Notes under the pieces: model-generated | Seen by the model: only the letters and a program-made list of their open reading frames with translations | Databases searched by the model: none | Told to the model about the DNA's origin: nothing | Source of the DNA: Mansonella perstans | Taxonomy: Eukaryota > Nematoda > Chromadorea > Rhabditida > Onchocercidae | NCBI GenBank assembly: GCA_037074765.1 | Contig: JBAMDO010000204.1 | Span: forward strand, 36,806 to 100,805 | Length of the DNA: 64,000 nt | Direction of reading: 5' to 3' | Part shown: positions 25,501-38,500 of the stretch, piece by piece | How the letters are laid out: the number at the start of each line of letters is the position of its first letter | Position numbering within the stretch: the stretch's first letter is position 1 | Made by a program: the position numbers and the translations under genes

Positions 25501-28304
25501 TGCAATAGATCTCGCTGCAGTGGCAGATGTTCGAAAGTTTAAATCGTTGTGAAACAACTCACCCAATGTGGAACAACATATATCGATAGCCTACCAATAA
25601 TAAGAAATTTTTATATGAATCAAATTAATCACAATACAGCTCATTCTAAAAAAAAAAAAAAAAATTATAAATTGAGAAAAATGATGACGCCTAAAAGTCT
25701 TACATCCATGGAATTTGAAGTAGTTAAGCGAACCACAAAACTGATTATATTTGAAGCGTAATTGAAATGAGGCGCAGACAGGAGAACTCGTGTAAGACAT
25801 TTTAAGCAAAGAATAGGCAACAGATCATTGTTCGATTGCTTGGAAGCTTTTAATAACTCTAAAAAATTACATATATTTAAATTTATGCAATCAATATAGA
25901 TCTTCTTTTCCTTGAAATGCCATGCTTTAGCAGTGAGTGAAAAAACCAAAAAAGGAATTCCATGTATGTCTCTGGAATTACGCAAGATTTTTAAACCACT
26001 TGTTCATCGCGAAAACAAATAAATTCGAATTTCGGCATCCGATAGTTATAATTTCTCATTTGAATATAAAAATGTATCAGAATATTCACTTACTACCAGC
26101 ACAGTCTTCCAAATCTTGTAAATACTTCAGATAGTAACGTAGAAGTGTCTGTTCGAAATCAAATAACTTCTTCACTTCTTTTTTATGTTTCTGAGCCAAC
26201 TCTTCCTCGGTATGAGGCCTAAAATTACCATATTAAAATAATTTGGCAGCATAATGGGATGAAAGTGATACTTGAGACTTCAAAAAAGGATCAAATAGAC
26301 AAGAAATATGAAATGTAAAGCGAAAATTATAAAAATTGCCCACCTTATAGCATAGCCGGGAATTATGTTCACGAAAACTTCAGCCAATGAAACGCTTGCA
26401 AGTTTTATTACAGCTTCACGAGCTAGTGGGGAAATGTCTTTACCTGTACACAATAAATGCAATTCTTTCAATTTATGCACCTAAAATTTTCAAGAGAATT
26501 TTTGAAACTTTGTATAGGTAATTTTAAGCACAACAAGCGCATATTTTATACTTCCTATTTCTAAGAAAACGAAATTTACATAGAAAAAGGCAAAATTTTG
26601 AACAGAAGTTCTTTCGGACACGCTAACAAATTTGTGTCTCATAAAAAAACTTAGCTTTTATTATCTGTACTATAATGATATATTTTTTACCTAACATCTT
26701 CTCAACTTGGCTAACCAAATAATTCAAAGGGAAATTCAAACGAGTAGAGAAAAGATTTTATGAGCTGTGAGGAATAGATAGAGAAATAGTGAAATAAAAA
26801 AGGGAGGCGGGATAAAATTCCAGGGATGATCCATTTGCTGAAAAAACGGGCAGTGTTAAGTGTGTAAAATCTTACTTCATTATGAGGATCTGCGATAATC
26901 AAATGTGCTAAGCTGCTAATTCTAATTTTTGCTTCCTCCACATGATCGTGACGCAATTTTAATAACTCTGCTGCATTCAACTGAGACAAATCAATTTGAT
27001 TATTGTCATTTTTTTCTTGGTTATCTTCGATGTCTTCTAAAAAATTTGGAAATATGAATTAAACATATAATGTTTCTTTGTAAGAGTTACAGAGCTTCAG
27101 TTGACATTAATAATTACGATATGATAATGATAACCATCAACACCATGGAGAAATTACATATTAAAAACGTACCACTGCTTTCAAACTCATCTTTCTTACA
27201 CGTTTGCCGTATTACTTTGGTACCTACTTTAACCGGCAACAGTTCTCGTGTGTTATCATCCAATGCTCCGGGAAATTTACGTGTTTTACTTTCGATATCA
27301 TCAAATTCAGCATCATTTTTAGCTGTAAATGAAGAGTATATCAATTTGTTAATGAAATAAACAACAGAAAAAATGAACTGTGTTGCAATTGATAATTCTG
27401 ATTTCTCGAGTGCAAAAATGATGCAAAATCATTGAAAAATGAATAATATAAATAATTCTCATAACCTGAGACATAAAATATTTCAAACAGTATAGTTTTA
27501 TGCAAAGGAACGTTATAATACTTAATATATGCATATTTGAAAACTGAATTTGTTGATATCAATCTCAATTTCAAACTTCTTTCAATTCGCCTAATTTTTG
27601 AAGCAAATGCGCTGTTCTCCCAATCTATATCTGCATCAAGCATATCCAAGGGAAGAATGTCATCATCTGCCTCATTTTCAGCTACGATTTGACGATCATT
27701 ACACCAATCATCCTCGATCTAAAATGCAAATAATTTATTCTGCAAACTTATGAAATACAAACAGAACTGTATATGCACGATTTTTTCATCAAACATTTAA
27801 AAAGTTAATGATTTAAGACAGCAATGGAATATCTATAGAATATCAAAGAGTTTTTTAGCCACAGAAAAGTCATTAAGAGTAATTAGAATATAAAATTAAA
27901 ACTGCATAAAATTACCTGCAATACTTTAAAAACTAGCCCAGATTACATGCAACTTATTTGAAGCTTAATCAAAGTTAATTAAGCAACTTAAAAGTTGATT
28001 AGATGAATAAATAAATTTAGCATCTATTTTTCTAGAAAGTTAATTAAAATTACTTGGAATACAAGTTTAAAGTTCATTTATGTATAAATTACTCCCAATT
28101 TTAACACTTAGAACATAAGAAGAAATAATAACATACGTCAATTGCTCGTTTTCGAGCTTTTGAATGCTTCCTAATGTTAACATTTTCAATTGCATCTACC
28201 ATATATCGTTTCAACTTTTTCGCATTTTGCAATCGTCGAAGTTTTTTCTTCACTTTACGAGTTTTCTTCTTTTGCACAGAGCGATTATTACTGATCAAAT
28301 TCAT
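22575..28304 (-). CDS. NOC3L: Nucleolar complex protein 3 homologue (NOC3L), ribosome biogenesis
   Basis: Sixteen exons on the minus strand join in phase to about 738 residues (human NOC3L is about 800): 28304-28137, 27718-27577, 27322-27173, 27036-26876, 26480-26344, 26218-26097, 25858-25704, 25590-25429, 25272-25177, 25086-25006, 24727-24554, 24168-24021, 23914-23733, 23294-23154, 22912-22818, 22677-22575. The N-terminus is Lys/Arg-rich, then acidic. A NOC3 block follows with [19 protein letters not shown] and the [14 protein letters not shown] segment. The CBF/NOC part contains [46 protein letters not shown] and KPELDDPD. Noc3 proteins act in the nucleolus and nucleus in 60S pre-ribosome maturation and export, and in yeast also in replication initiation. 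The ATG is the first in frame, right after an acceptor-like CAG. It is divergent from the DDX28-like gene. Confidence 0.9.
23053..23118 (-). repeat. Perfect tandem duplication of 33 bp inside an intron
   Basis: Two identical 33-bp units, 23053-23085 and 23086-23118, lie in the intron between the 14th and 15th NOC3L exons. The minus strand is open across both units, reading [11 protein letters not shown] twice. Flanking splice phases do not fit inclusion, and homology runs straight from the 14th exon (EISILAK) to the 15th (HPDKTV), so it is taken as intronic. Confidence 0.8.
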
Positions 28305-29454
28305 CCTGATATTATTCAATAATCAGGAAACACGCAGCAAAGTGATAATTCTTGAATTATTATTCTTTAAATCTTTTTTTTTTCAAATAAAACTGTTTTT
28401 TTTTTGCCAAATAATACTACTTCATTAAATTAAAATTCTAGTTTCCAGAAAAATTTGAAATCAATTTCAGTCAAATGCTATATATACATACTAACTATCC
28501 TATAACTGGTAGTTAGAACGATTTACAGAATAATAACAATTCAAGAATTATGTAAATTACTGGGAAATACTCGGACTGCCGGAACTTGAAATGAGAGATT
28601 TAGTGACAGTCGCGGTGTTGCTAGATTCAATTCGCGAAACGATGCAAGTTGAAGTGAGCATGCTTTTATTGGAGTGAAAGGAGAGATGAGATGAATAGCT
28701 CTGGGGACGTGAAAATTCCCGCAGATCTGGGATTTTAAAAAGGTTTCATAGGTATGATTCGGGAGTAAGGTTTGGTAAATAGGATTGAAGACTAGAGATT
28801 CAAGTAGAGTTTAAGACGAGATATAAATATGTTTAGATGGGATTCGATCGCTTTCCCATATTAGAATGATTCTAAGTGACATTATTGTAGCTGGCAAATT
28901 CTTTCTTTTTTTTTTTTTAATAAATTCCTTAATAAATGCGTAATTTTTCTAAAATTTAAAAATAAAATTGAAGTAGAAACATTATTGATAAGGAAATTTA
29001 AACTGTTAAATGCCAATGAAAAGTAAATTATGGGAAAATATTAAATTTAAGCAAATAGAATAAATGAAAAAATCAGAAATTGATAATTATATCACAAAAT
29101 AATTATCAATTTCTGATTTTTTTTATAATTATCAATTTCTGATTTTTTTTTATTAAACTGGAACAGAAAGAAGAGGAACTGTGTATATTGCAAGTAAGGA
29201 TCGATTTACTAAAAAAAAATCAATCACTTCAATTTAATTTTTGAAATACTCCTTGTTGGAACTGTTAATTATAAAAAATCAAAATGTTCAGTTTAATCAG
29301 CAAATTAATAAACAATTAATTTATGAACTAGATGAGTGAGTAAGTTAGTAGCAAATAAGTTTAGCAAGTGAACGACTAATAATTAAGCATGTAAATAAAT
29401 TAATAATTTATTAATTTAGGTAAAGGAATTTTCAGAATTGAAAGTGGAAATTAG
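28305..29454. promoter_or_regulatory. Divergent intergenic region, putative bidirectional promoter
   Basis: This 1.15-kb gap separates the start codons of NOC3L (minus) and the DDX28-like gene (plus). The part at 28560-28850 is noticeably less AT-rich than its surroundings, which suits promoter or 5' UTR sequence. No TATA box or transcription-factor site can be assigned with confidence. A hairpin with a duplicated arm sits at 29067-29150. Confidence 0.35.
29067..29150. repeat. Inverted repeat with one arm duplicated in tandem
   Basis: The left arm 29067-29090 (AAAAAATCAGAAATTGATAA and on) is perfectly reverse-complementary to 29099-29122, with an eight-base loop. The right arm is repeated directly at 29125-29150. 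Transcribed DNA or single strands could fold into a stable stem with a choice of two partner arms. Confidence 0.85.
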
Positions 29455-32400
29455 ATGCGGCGCATATGTACACAGTTTGCTACTATACAGACATATCGAT
29501 TTTATTCAACTGCTGCTGGAACGAGCAAAAGTTCAATAAAGGATCAACCATTAACTGGTACCTATACGGTAATTAATCGAAAAAATGAACGAAGGAAACC
29601 AGCTGATACGGTAAAAATTTTTCGTAATTTAAAATTTTCAGTTTTTGCTAGTTGATTATGAAAAAACTTTTGAATGTTCTTATAGTTCGGTACCTTGAGT
29701 TCATTCGAAAAGAAACTTTTACCGCTCAAAATATCTCGTGGTCCTAAGCAAACAGCCGAAGAAGTTGGTGGCATATTTGGAGAGGAAGAAGATGATGAAG
29801 ATACAGGCTGGACATCTAGTTTTATGCGATCGAAATTCAAGGAAAGCAACAAGTAGCAACAAGAATTTTTACTTTTTGCTGACTCAGTTTTAATTCTAAA
29901 CTAATTTTTGTCTCTTTTTGAAATGTAATTATCGAAAATTAAGTATCAAAAAAAGAAAAAGGACCCATTGCATACAACATTGTTTCCTCGAGTACATATC
30001 GGGAATTCATTACACAGTCAGATTGTATTACTGAATTCCTAAAATCTTTCAGAGAATTACCCGTAATCACAGAGCCAGTAGCATTTGGACGGGAAAAACG
30101 TAAAAAATTAAAGGCAAAAAAAAAAGCTGAGGAGGAGTATGAGAAGTTATATGGTGTGGATCGAAGCACAGCAAAAGTTATCATTGGTTCGCTTCTTTCA
30201 TAACATTTGATTATTAAGATCGCAAAATATTATTTCCCTTTCTCAGTTAAGGTTCCGTAAAGCTATCGTGAAAAAAAAGTTTAATTAGATCAAATCTTAT
30301 TTGTTCCTAGTCAATTTTGTCCCTAAATTTTACATTCTTAGATGAATTACTTAGAAATTTGTGAATTCAATTATGCTAGAAAAAAAAGTCATCGAAATGA
30401 CTGATTCGATGTCAGTTGATTGAGTTGGGATGTATCGAACCTAAACTAGATATAGTTAGGGTAACATTAACGATATTATTATTGGAGATACGTTATCTTT
30501 TTCTGTGATCCAAAATTTTCACTTCCGACCATATTGTCGAGTGCTGAATGGGTTATTTTTAGATTGTGCCAAAAAAGAATATAATCATTATGATGGTATG
30601 CGATATCCTCCCGGTGATATATTGTTAGCAAGCACATACTGGTTTAAAAGCAAATATAAGAATGATTGGTTTACTATTCATCCAGTTATGAGAAAGGTAT
30701 AGCTACATCTGAATAGTTTGGTAATGCTTATTCTTTCAGTATCGCTTTCTTGCCATATCTGGAATATAAGAGCAGTATACAATACACACACTCTCTCTGT
30801 TTCGTTACTTTCTTCTTTTTTCTTTTATTTCTCCTCCATTAAAATTTTTTCTTATGATACATGGAACAAAGTTATTGCCATGTAGTTATGTGTGTTATGT
30901 ATGATGTTATGTATATGTATGTTGTATGTTGTGCATGTTGTGTATGATTCACATAAGAAGCTATCGTATTCACCGAATTCTATTATCCATTTTCTAAAAA
31001 GATGGCTATAGTAAGCGTATTATTGTTGCGGGTGATTTTTTTTGCATTGCGTTTTGCAAGTATGTATTTTGCAGATCTAAGAACTTTTCAGTTTTTAGAA
31101 TCCATCATTCAACTATGATGAATCGTTTTCCTGGGATGAAAATGTAACGTTACTTGATCCAGTAATCATCGAGAATGCCCGAAAACTTGGTTTTCGCGTA
31201 CCAACAGTGATACAGGTACATTCTATTGTCTGAGATATTCCGGTAATCTTCAGATTCTGCTTGCAGTTGCTTTGCGATATTATGACGGCCGTTTTTTTTT
31301 TTTCTCATAAAATTAATCCTTACAAATTTTGCAGCGTCGAACATTCCGAGCCTTTAAAAGTGATGCACATCTTCTTATAGCAGCCGAAACAGGTTCAGGT
31401 AAAACAGCAGCATATGCTGCACCATTGTTATCTGCTTTATTGCGTAACGTGGATCGACAAGCAAAAGGTTTGCCTTACCTTATATAGTTTAGTTTTCAGC
31501 GCTATTGTTATTGTTTTAAGAATGAAAGATAAAATTGAACTTCGTTGGCTACACATAATTTAAGAAGAGATCAATAGTCGGTGGAATTCGTCATTTTTTA
31601 CTATGAGGGTGTTGCATAACAATTATTTTTAGTATTATGTTCACAGTTAATTAATTTATTCATCAGGAGAAATTTCGTTAATTATTAAATTTGTGCTGTT
31701 TTATAGGCATTGTGCTAGTTCCTACCCATGCGCTGCGAATGCAAACTGCACTCATGATCAGTAAACTTGCCGAAGGTACTGATATTAAAGTCGTTGGAGG
31801 GAGTGAGAGATGGCGAAGCGAAAAATTAAGTAATGAGGCGGTATGGCTTTAAAAATCTGAAAGTAACTCCAAACTGTCCCTTGTAGTTCCATATTTTGGA
31901 AGCAATAAACATTAGCAATTTTTTGGTTATAATAGGAAAATACCTTAATTCAGATTGTTAAGGCCGAAGTATGGCTCTATGCCGGGCTATGATTGATTCT
32001 TTATGATTGCAGGATTGGAATATCGTTGTCAATACACCTAGCTTTTCTCCCGGATTTTTGGCATCTCTAAATATTGATTATATTGTTTTGGACGAAGCCG
32101 ATATGTTGCTTGATGATAGTTTTTTCACTGATATTATTAAATTACTTGGTCCTCTTAAAATACGGCACTCGGTGATCGATGAAAATGCTGTAGGTACGCA
32201 ATTGCTTTTAAAGATCTGTAATATTTTGATAAAAAAAAACTGTATTGTTTTGCTTCAATCTTTATAATGGAAGTTTTAGATTTTGTAGGGAAGTACTTCA
32301 TAATGCACTGCATAGGTAAATCGTATATTGTAATGCTGAAACACATTATGTTAAAAATATTCAGCGTTATTTTATTGTTCTGTCAAGTTTTTGAATATCT

Positions 32401-34038
32401 TAATGGTTTATTTAAAAAAGAAAAAAAAAAAAACTTTTTCAATTTATTTATGAAAAAACTGTTATTTATCGTGTTTTGAGATGGTGCACGTCTAATTTTC
32501 TCATCCGCTACATATCCGGATGAATTGCAACGAATTGCTGAAAATATAGTAGATTATAAGCATTTGTATCCCGTCAGAACCGAAAACTTGCATCGCATTA
32601 TGCCTCACGTCAAACAAACTTTTATCAGAATCAGGGAAATAGACAAGTTAGAGAAATTGGTGGAGCTACTCCAGAAAGGACTTTCTTTTCTAAGCGGTCA
32701 AACTGTGATCTTTTGCATGGTTAGATTTCAAGGATCCGTTTTCTTATGATTCCTTTTTTTAAATGTCTTTAGAATCCTAGCAATTAATTAGTCATTTTCT
32801 AATGGTTTTTATAATTCTGTTTTTTGGCGCACATAACTTTCGACCAATATTGCTATGATGTTAAATACCATCCTATGATTTTTTACAAAATTATGAAGAT
32901 TTTTTTTTCAGAATTCAAAAAATGTAGGCTTGGTGTCAAGTTCATTAAGAAAAATGGGCATTGAGCATATTTCCCTGAGTGGCGGTGATCGAATTGAACG
33001 GCTAATGGATAAGTTGCGTAGTGGTGCTGTACGGATTATCATCGCAACAGATGTTGCTAGCAGGTAGAAAATGGAATCTAATGACGTTATCTGTCATATT
33101 CCTAGTTGCTAATCTAGTTAGAAGCAAATGTCCTTGAAGCTTAAAATGATTCTTCAGAACGTTTTACAAAAAAAAAATATGTAAAACGCTCAGAGTAGAA
33201 AATATTTTTTGAGTTACAGGCTTGTTTTTTCCAAATTTGTTAAGGAATTTCATTTTTTGAAAAAATTTCAGGGGTTTGGATCTTCCTCATTTGAGACATA
33301 TCATTAATTACGATTTTCCGCGGCAAATTTCGGATTACGTCCATCGATGTGGTCGAATTGGGCGCATTGGGAGTTTGCATAAATGTACGATGACATCATT
33401 TGTCCGACGTGCTTGGGAAGTAAAGCATGTGAATTCCATTGAAGTTTGTTTTTCTTATAATCAGCAGTAACATTTTTAAGAGAAAAATTTCTTCACAGGT
33501 TTCATCTTCCCCGGTAAAATTTTCAAATGATAAAATAGCAAGTTATGCATCAGTAGTTTTAAGTTTTTCCATTATCAATTAGCATTAGTTGCTCTCGAAA
33601 ATTTGTTTTGCACTTCCATATTAGTTCTCTAGAACAGATTTTTCCTTTTAACAGCATTCTTGCAGTACTAGCCAAGTAAATAATCTTAAATAATTATGGA
33701 AAAAAAGGGGGCGGTTTTCATGCTTTACTTTATCACCTTTACATTATTTGGACGTTTTGTTTTTACACGAAGTGAAATTCGATATTCCTGATATTTCAGT
33801 GATTGGGGAAAAAAGAATTCCTCTTTTTCTTTTCAGGAAATTTGCGTATCGGTAGTCATGAATTTTCTGCTATTGCGGAATATATAGATTGTAATAATTT
33901 CGTTCATTGAAGGTCATCTCTTTTTCTTAAAAAACTATTAATTTTTAGTTGGCCGCACGACTTCATCAACCAATCAGAGATGTGGAATTGAATGATCCGG
34001 CGAAATTGATGGGTTTGCAGAGAAATGTGATTTCTTGA
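29455..34038 (+). CDS. DDX28: DDX28-like mitochondrial DEAD-box RNA helicase
   Basis: Twelve exons join in phase to about 622 residues: 29455-29610, 29686-29852, 29993-30186, 30563-30696, 31099-31215, 31335-31467, 31707-31840, 32013-32193, 32481-32719, 32912-33063, 33272-33443, 33949-34038. The N-terminus is basic and Ser/Thr-rich, suiting a mitochondrial transit peptide. Helicase motifs in order: Q motif GFRVPTVIQ, motif [10 protein letters not shown], Ia [41 protein letters not shown]. Orthologue-specific marks are [15 protein letters not shown], the [11 protein letters not shown] segment, and the tail SIELAAR. DDX28 acts in mitochondrial RNA granules in assembly of the large mitoribosomal subunit. 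The first two exons are less certain: they encode an acidic stretch (EEEDDEDTG) with no counterpart in human DDX28. An alternative is a small separate gene ending at the TAG at 29854-29856. Confidence 0.88.
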
Positions 34039-35360
34039 TGTTTATTAATTTGCATATTTTATAATCACTTCTTAAATTTCTTATTCATCTGATAAAATTA
34101 TTTCCTCCTGAACTCATTTTGCTTTCACACTTAGTCCAAATATTATAGGAAGAAATTGAAGACTGCAATGAAAATACAAATTTGAGGATAAGGAAATATT
34201 TTAAGCAGTGATTTGTTGGTGGTGGTTAAGTTATTCTAAAAAGATTTTTGAAAAAAATGATATTATAAGCGATCAAAATTTCTTCAAGCATTTATTTTGC
34301 TTATTTAACAATCTTAGCACTTCATTTTTTTCGTAATAAAAACGACGAACGAGAAAGAGAGAGAGGTAAGGAGAAAGCTGAACCAAGCACTTTTACTATT
34401 AGGATTAGCCGAAGAATTTCATGTATTGCCAAAAAATTGCGGGTAGTTCAACATTACAGAGATGCTGAGAGATCAATTTATATATATATATATGTATATA
34501 TCTTTACTTTTTTAATTTCTTTTAAATGAAGTAAAATTAAAAATCCCAAATTGAAAATCCAATGTTTCTTTTCTTAAATGTTGCATGAAATTGAATTTTC
34601 GAGCATTTCATTGAATCAATGATGCCTTATAAAATGTTATAGATATGAAATGACATTTCTGAAAATTATATATGTCACAATTTTATGATTTCCGGAATTA
34701 ATCTGTTCGTTTAGTAACATGATTATAGGAGAATGGAGGAAAAGGGTGAAACATTTACCTTTGCTCGACGGAATGTAACTAGAGCTGTTTACGTGATGTG
34801 TTAGTGATGATGATTAGGAATGGAATGTTGGGGAGTGGATTGAAACGTTTTTCCTTTCCTTCCCTCCGTTCAAGGACACTTATCTATACGGTATTTGATT
34901 AGGGTAAACATAAAGAGCGGGCAACAAAAAGGAAAAGAAGAATTTATCGAGTATTGTCTACTCTTATTTGCAAGCCTATATGATTTTTATCTTTTGCATT
35001 TTCTTGAATGTTTGAAAAATTCCAAAGATAAGCAAAAAGAAAAGAAGAGAAAAATTCAAAGGACCGAAAAAAAAAAAAAAACAGACGTCTGTTTGATAAA
35101 AATTTCGTTATTCATTTTTTAAATACCAGCTTAATTATTGATCATGATTTCTTTTTCTCTTATTAAATAATGATTCTCATTACATTACGATAAGTATGAA
35201 TCGATTATTCATTACAAAATTGATATCAGATCACTTTTTATGACTGCAACGGAATGATTGGCACTTTTTTATGAAATAAAGAAAAATTTTGATATCATTT
35301 TATCAAATAGTCACATGTAAAATAAATACATAAAATATTTAAATTGTCATTCCTTCATTA
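34039..35360. other. Intergenic DNA
   Basis: No supported gene. It contains a short TA microsatellite near 34480-34500 and a Lys-rich frame at 34895-35122 without recognisable features. Confidence 0.5.
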
Positions 35361-35572
35361 GGACATTGCAACCATTTCTTCATTGCATCACTGCAACCAT
35401 TTCTTCATTGTACCACTGCAACCATTTCTTCATTGTACCACTGCAACCATTTCTTCATTGTACCACTGCAACCATTTCTTCATTGTACCACTGCAACCAT
35501 TTCTTCATTGTACCACTGCAACCATTTCTTCATTGCACCACTGCAACCATTTTTTTATTGTATCACTGCTAG
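35361..35572 (+). repeat. 25-bp minisatellite, about eight copies
   Basis: Units of 25 bases (core TACCACTGCAACCATTTCTT, then CATTG) start at 35361, 35386, 35411, 35436, 35461, 35486, 35511 and 35536, with a degenerate start of a ninth. Five central copies are identical and the outer ones carry one to three changes. Because 25 is not a multiple of three and the unit has no stop, two overlapping frames are open. These are artefacts of the repeat rather than genes. Confidence 0.95.
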
Positions 35573-38500
35573 GACTTTTTGATTAATGCACAATATTTAT
35601 CATAATCAGGCGTATTGCAAATGATGCTATCATAATATTATAAAGATACCATCACGGCGCTATTGCTTTTATTATTAATTAATCATTGTTATTAGCTGTT
35701 ATTATTATTGTTTATAATCAGCAATAATTATAACTATTATGAATGTTATAGTATTATAATAATAATTGACAGAACGATAATATTCTTGTTGTTACATTCA
35801 CTTTGCTATCAGTTTTTCTCTTTCTCAATAACAAATGATAATTGCAATCATTGTTTCTTTTTTTAGAAATCACTATATCATTGTTGTAATAGATATTTCT
35901 TTTAGTCGTATATTGCTATTATCATTATCATCATCACTTGTTTATGTAATTTTTATTTCTTGTCCTTACTTCTATTTCATTTCATTTCTTCATTTTTAGC
36001 AAGAGTTTCTTGCCAATACACACACGCAATACATACACAGATATGCACACATATACACACACATATACAAGTTTTGTTTGTAGTATCATCAGCGCGAGAT
36101 TGACTGTCTCCTCTATTTCCCTCTACCGTCTATTATTTATGATGGCGATACGGTGATCGTCATCATCTTACTTACTTTTTACCCATCATTATCACCAGTT
36201 GTGTGCAAACCTGACATTAACTTTCTTCAATTCCATATTCATTCCATACTACCGTTAGATATTTTCAATAATTTTCGCTGATCGCTCAAAAAAAAAAATC
36301 ACTTTTCCAAATATGCTTAATTTCTCTCTTCCTTTCTTTTCATTCTCATAACCTTTCTTACTTTATTTTTGTCAAATATCATTCATACTTTTCAAATTAC
36401 AATTAATTTTAATAGTGGACTATTTAACTATACCAAAGGCTACCTTAATCATACGGTATATTAAATGAGAGTTTTATTACCTTAAGAATTAGAATTCAAT
36501 TCTCTCTCTCTCTTATGTTATTTAATATTAAATTTTATGTTTACTGAATTTTTTATTTACTTGTTTTTATATTTACTGAAGTAATTTTATATTTACTTTT
36601 AAATTTATTTATTTTAGATGGCTATATATTTCACTGAATTGATTTAAAAAATATTTTAGATTTGCATATTTTTATTTTATAGACATATATAACTGAGAAG
36701 TATAGAAGTATAAATGAGAAGTATTTTAGCCAAATTATCTTTTCTATTACTTATCTGTAACATAGTTCAATTCTCATGCAATAATTGTAACTTTTAAATT
36801 AAAAAATATTTCTTTGTTAATTATTTGAAAAAAACTCTTTTAAGTGAAAAAAAAAAAAAAAAATTCACAAGAATAATTAAACAAACATAAATTGAAAGTG
36901 TACAAATAGGATTTTTTTTTTTTGTCTTTTTCTTTCATTGTCAAATTAATTCACACTCTCCTCATATTTTCATTCTATCTATTTGTTCCCATTTTTTCAA
37001 ACAGCATTTTCAGCATTTTTCTGCAATTTTTTTTTTTTTAATTTTCTTTTTTACAGAAGAAAAAAAATTTCTTGCAAAGAAAACGTGAATGTGTGAGAAG
37101 AATGAGAAAGAGAAAGAGAAAGAGAAAAAAAGATTTTTGAAATTCTTTTTTTTCTTCCGTTTATAAATGTATTACAATTTTTATGAATGTATTTTATAGT
37201 AAAAAAAAAAAAATTTTAAAAACAAAATTTCAAAAAAAAAGCATTTTTATTGGCATTTTACGCCTCGTCAATATTTGGAAGAAATCGATTTAGGCCAAAT
37301 CTTTCTTTTCTTCTTTACCTTTCTTTTTTCCCTTCTTTCCTTCCTTTCTTCCATTCAACAATTAGAAATATCTTTGTAATAATTCATACATTTGCTTGAA
37401 ATTCCAGGAAAACTTTTTTTTTTAAATTTTAATTTACTTTTAATCTATCATTTTGTTTTGTTTTGTTAAGCTAAGCTAATTTTATGAAATAAACTTATTA
37501 TGACTATTTGATTAGATGAAGTTAAAAAAAATTCTTATTGAGGATTAAAATTTAATATGTATATACATCAGGATATTAGAATTATATTTTATTTGGCAAT
37601 GATTAATGATTAGCTATTTCTAGTTAGTGAAAAGTTATTAGTCTAAGAACAGAATAGGTGTCACCTGAAACTTTGTTTGATATTAGCCTAGAAGTGGAAT
37701 AGATATGCACAAAAACATCGTTGGACAAATCAAAATTAACAAAGTATTGATTGATTCGATGACTTTTATAAATTATGATAAAAAGCAACAAAAAAAAAAA
37801 AAAAAACGCAAATAAAACATTCAATAATTTACCAATCATTTCCATTTAAATTTCTATCATTGATACATTTTGAAAAAATTTTTTTTATTTTGTTTGAAAG
37901 AATCATTTTAGCATTGTAATCCAATGATGTCTAGATCACCGTATCCTTCTTTCCATTACCCTTTTCAAGTTGCGATAAAAAAAAAAAAAAAAAAATTCAA
38001 TAGCGATTGCATTTTTTTTCCTTTTTTATCACTATAGGATGAAAAATTTCTTCTCGTCGTTAATTTACATATCAGATAATTATCATTTTTATCTATCGCT
38101 TCTTTTTTTTTTTTTTTCATTCCGATGAATAATAATTGTTGAAAAAGGAATGAAAGCGTAATAAAAATATTTCTTTTTTTTTTCTGAAAAAAGAAATTTG
38201 AATAATTGATATATTCTTGATATTCTAATCATCATGTAAGCATTCCATGATGATAATATGATAATGTTTATTTTATTACACCTTACAACACATCTCATAC
38301 ATTCGGGAAAAATTCCATTCCAATTGATCATTATCGGCAGAAAAAAAAAGAGAGAGAGAGGACTGGAAAAAATAACATTTGTGAACGAATGTAATTTGAT
38401 ATGTTTGCCAATCGTTTTTTTTTTTTTTTTTTCATTCCAATTGGAAAAATTCTTTTTTTTATCATCAAAAACTATTCGCATCATTATCAGCAATCAGTAA

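Noticed and set aside
28560..28850. Possible structured RNA gene in the less AT-rich patch
   Set aside because: No tRNA-like arms, snRNA boxes or polymerase III terminator pattern could be identified; more likely promoter or 5' UTR.
35366..35586. Two overlapping open frames of 67-68 codons
   Set aside because: Both are the 25-bp minisatellite read in different frames; repeats of HCNHFFIVPLQPFL-type are artefacts.
38089..38493. 134-codon minus-strand frame
   Set aside because: Lys/Phe homopolymer-driven, antisense to other open frames, with no recognisable motif.
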